From Planosporangium sp963837285 (GTDB taxonomy: Bacteria; Actinomycetota; Actinomycetes; Mycobacteriales; Micromonosporaceae), in the NCBI GenBank assembly GCA_963837285.1, contig CAWIMS010000003.1, positions 310,001 through 374,000 on the forward strand: DNA of 64,000 nucleotides; not shown here. Direction: 5' to 3'. Position 1 is the stretch's first letter. Below: more notes on the stretch, generated by a model. The model saw nothing but the letters and a program-made list of their open reading frames with translations. It was not told the DNA's origin and ran no database searches.

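Overview
The window is about 70% G+C with strong G/C preference at third codon positions, and all real coding is on the + strand. Together with a type VII secretion (ESX)-style gene order (YbaB/EbfC-like protein, WXG100-like protein, CpnT-like toxin N-terminus), this points to an actinomycete. Micromonosporaceae or a relative is my guess. The exact taxon cannot be read from the sequence.

Layout: 1-342 is the C-terminal end of a YbaB/EbfC-like protein. 385-687 is a WXG100-like small secreted partner. From 706 to the last base of the window there is, in effect, one gene. It opens in frame 1 at ATG 706, appears to lose one base at about 3859-3863 in the middle of a conserved repeat, and continues in frame 3 with no stop from 3846 to 64000. 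That is about 20,050 open codons in frame 3 and about 21,100 codons in total, still open at the window edge. No RNA genes, insertion sequences, CRISPR arrays or unrelated genes were found. The long minus-strand and other plus-frame ORFs are shadows.

The giant protein reads as a polymorphic-toxin-like polypeptide of the 'lonely Cys' kind. Its order is: a WXG100-like/CpnT N-terminal secretion domain with hydrophobic stretch (706-1290); a disordered linker with 24-bp repeats (1600-3198); six caspase-fold-like modules without Cys (3199-6650); helical repeats (6651-12190); two near-identical Cys/His clan CD-like modules flanking an OmpA-like domain (12738-15400); a beta-rich block (16660-21450); helices; a second beta-rich block (23560-27680); OTU-like peptidase 1 (27940); macro domain 1 (29070); an NlpC/P60-like domain (30430); three helix/strand repeats (31905-34230); a third clan CD-like module (35440); helices; beta-rich block 3 (37450-42700); decayed clan CD-like modules; four tandem decayed ADP-ribosyltransferase-like modules (45975-48260); macro-like domains 2-5 (50590-57080) mixed with a Cys-less OTU copy (51930) and a Cys-less papain-like copy (54320); a second OmpA-like domain (58630); a TIKI/EreA/ChaN-like domain of the kind found in Pasteurella toxin and MARTX relatives (59590); a papain-like peptidase with a full candidate triad (60831); and OTU-like peptidase 3 (62940).

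In my reading the protein has only seven cysteines, and each lies in a recognisable catalytic motif: three clan CD-like, two OTU, one NlpC/P60 and one papain-like. Several enzyme families occur as one or more intact copies plus copies that have lost the catalytic residue. My inference is a giant secreted effector chain, possibly self-processed by its own cysteine peptidases and possibly aimed at eukaryotic predators or competitors. The secretion route, the processing and the target are all untested.
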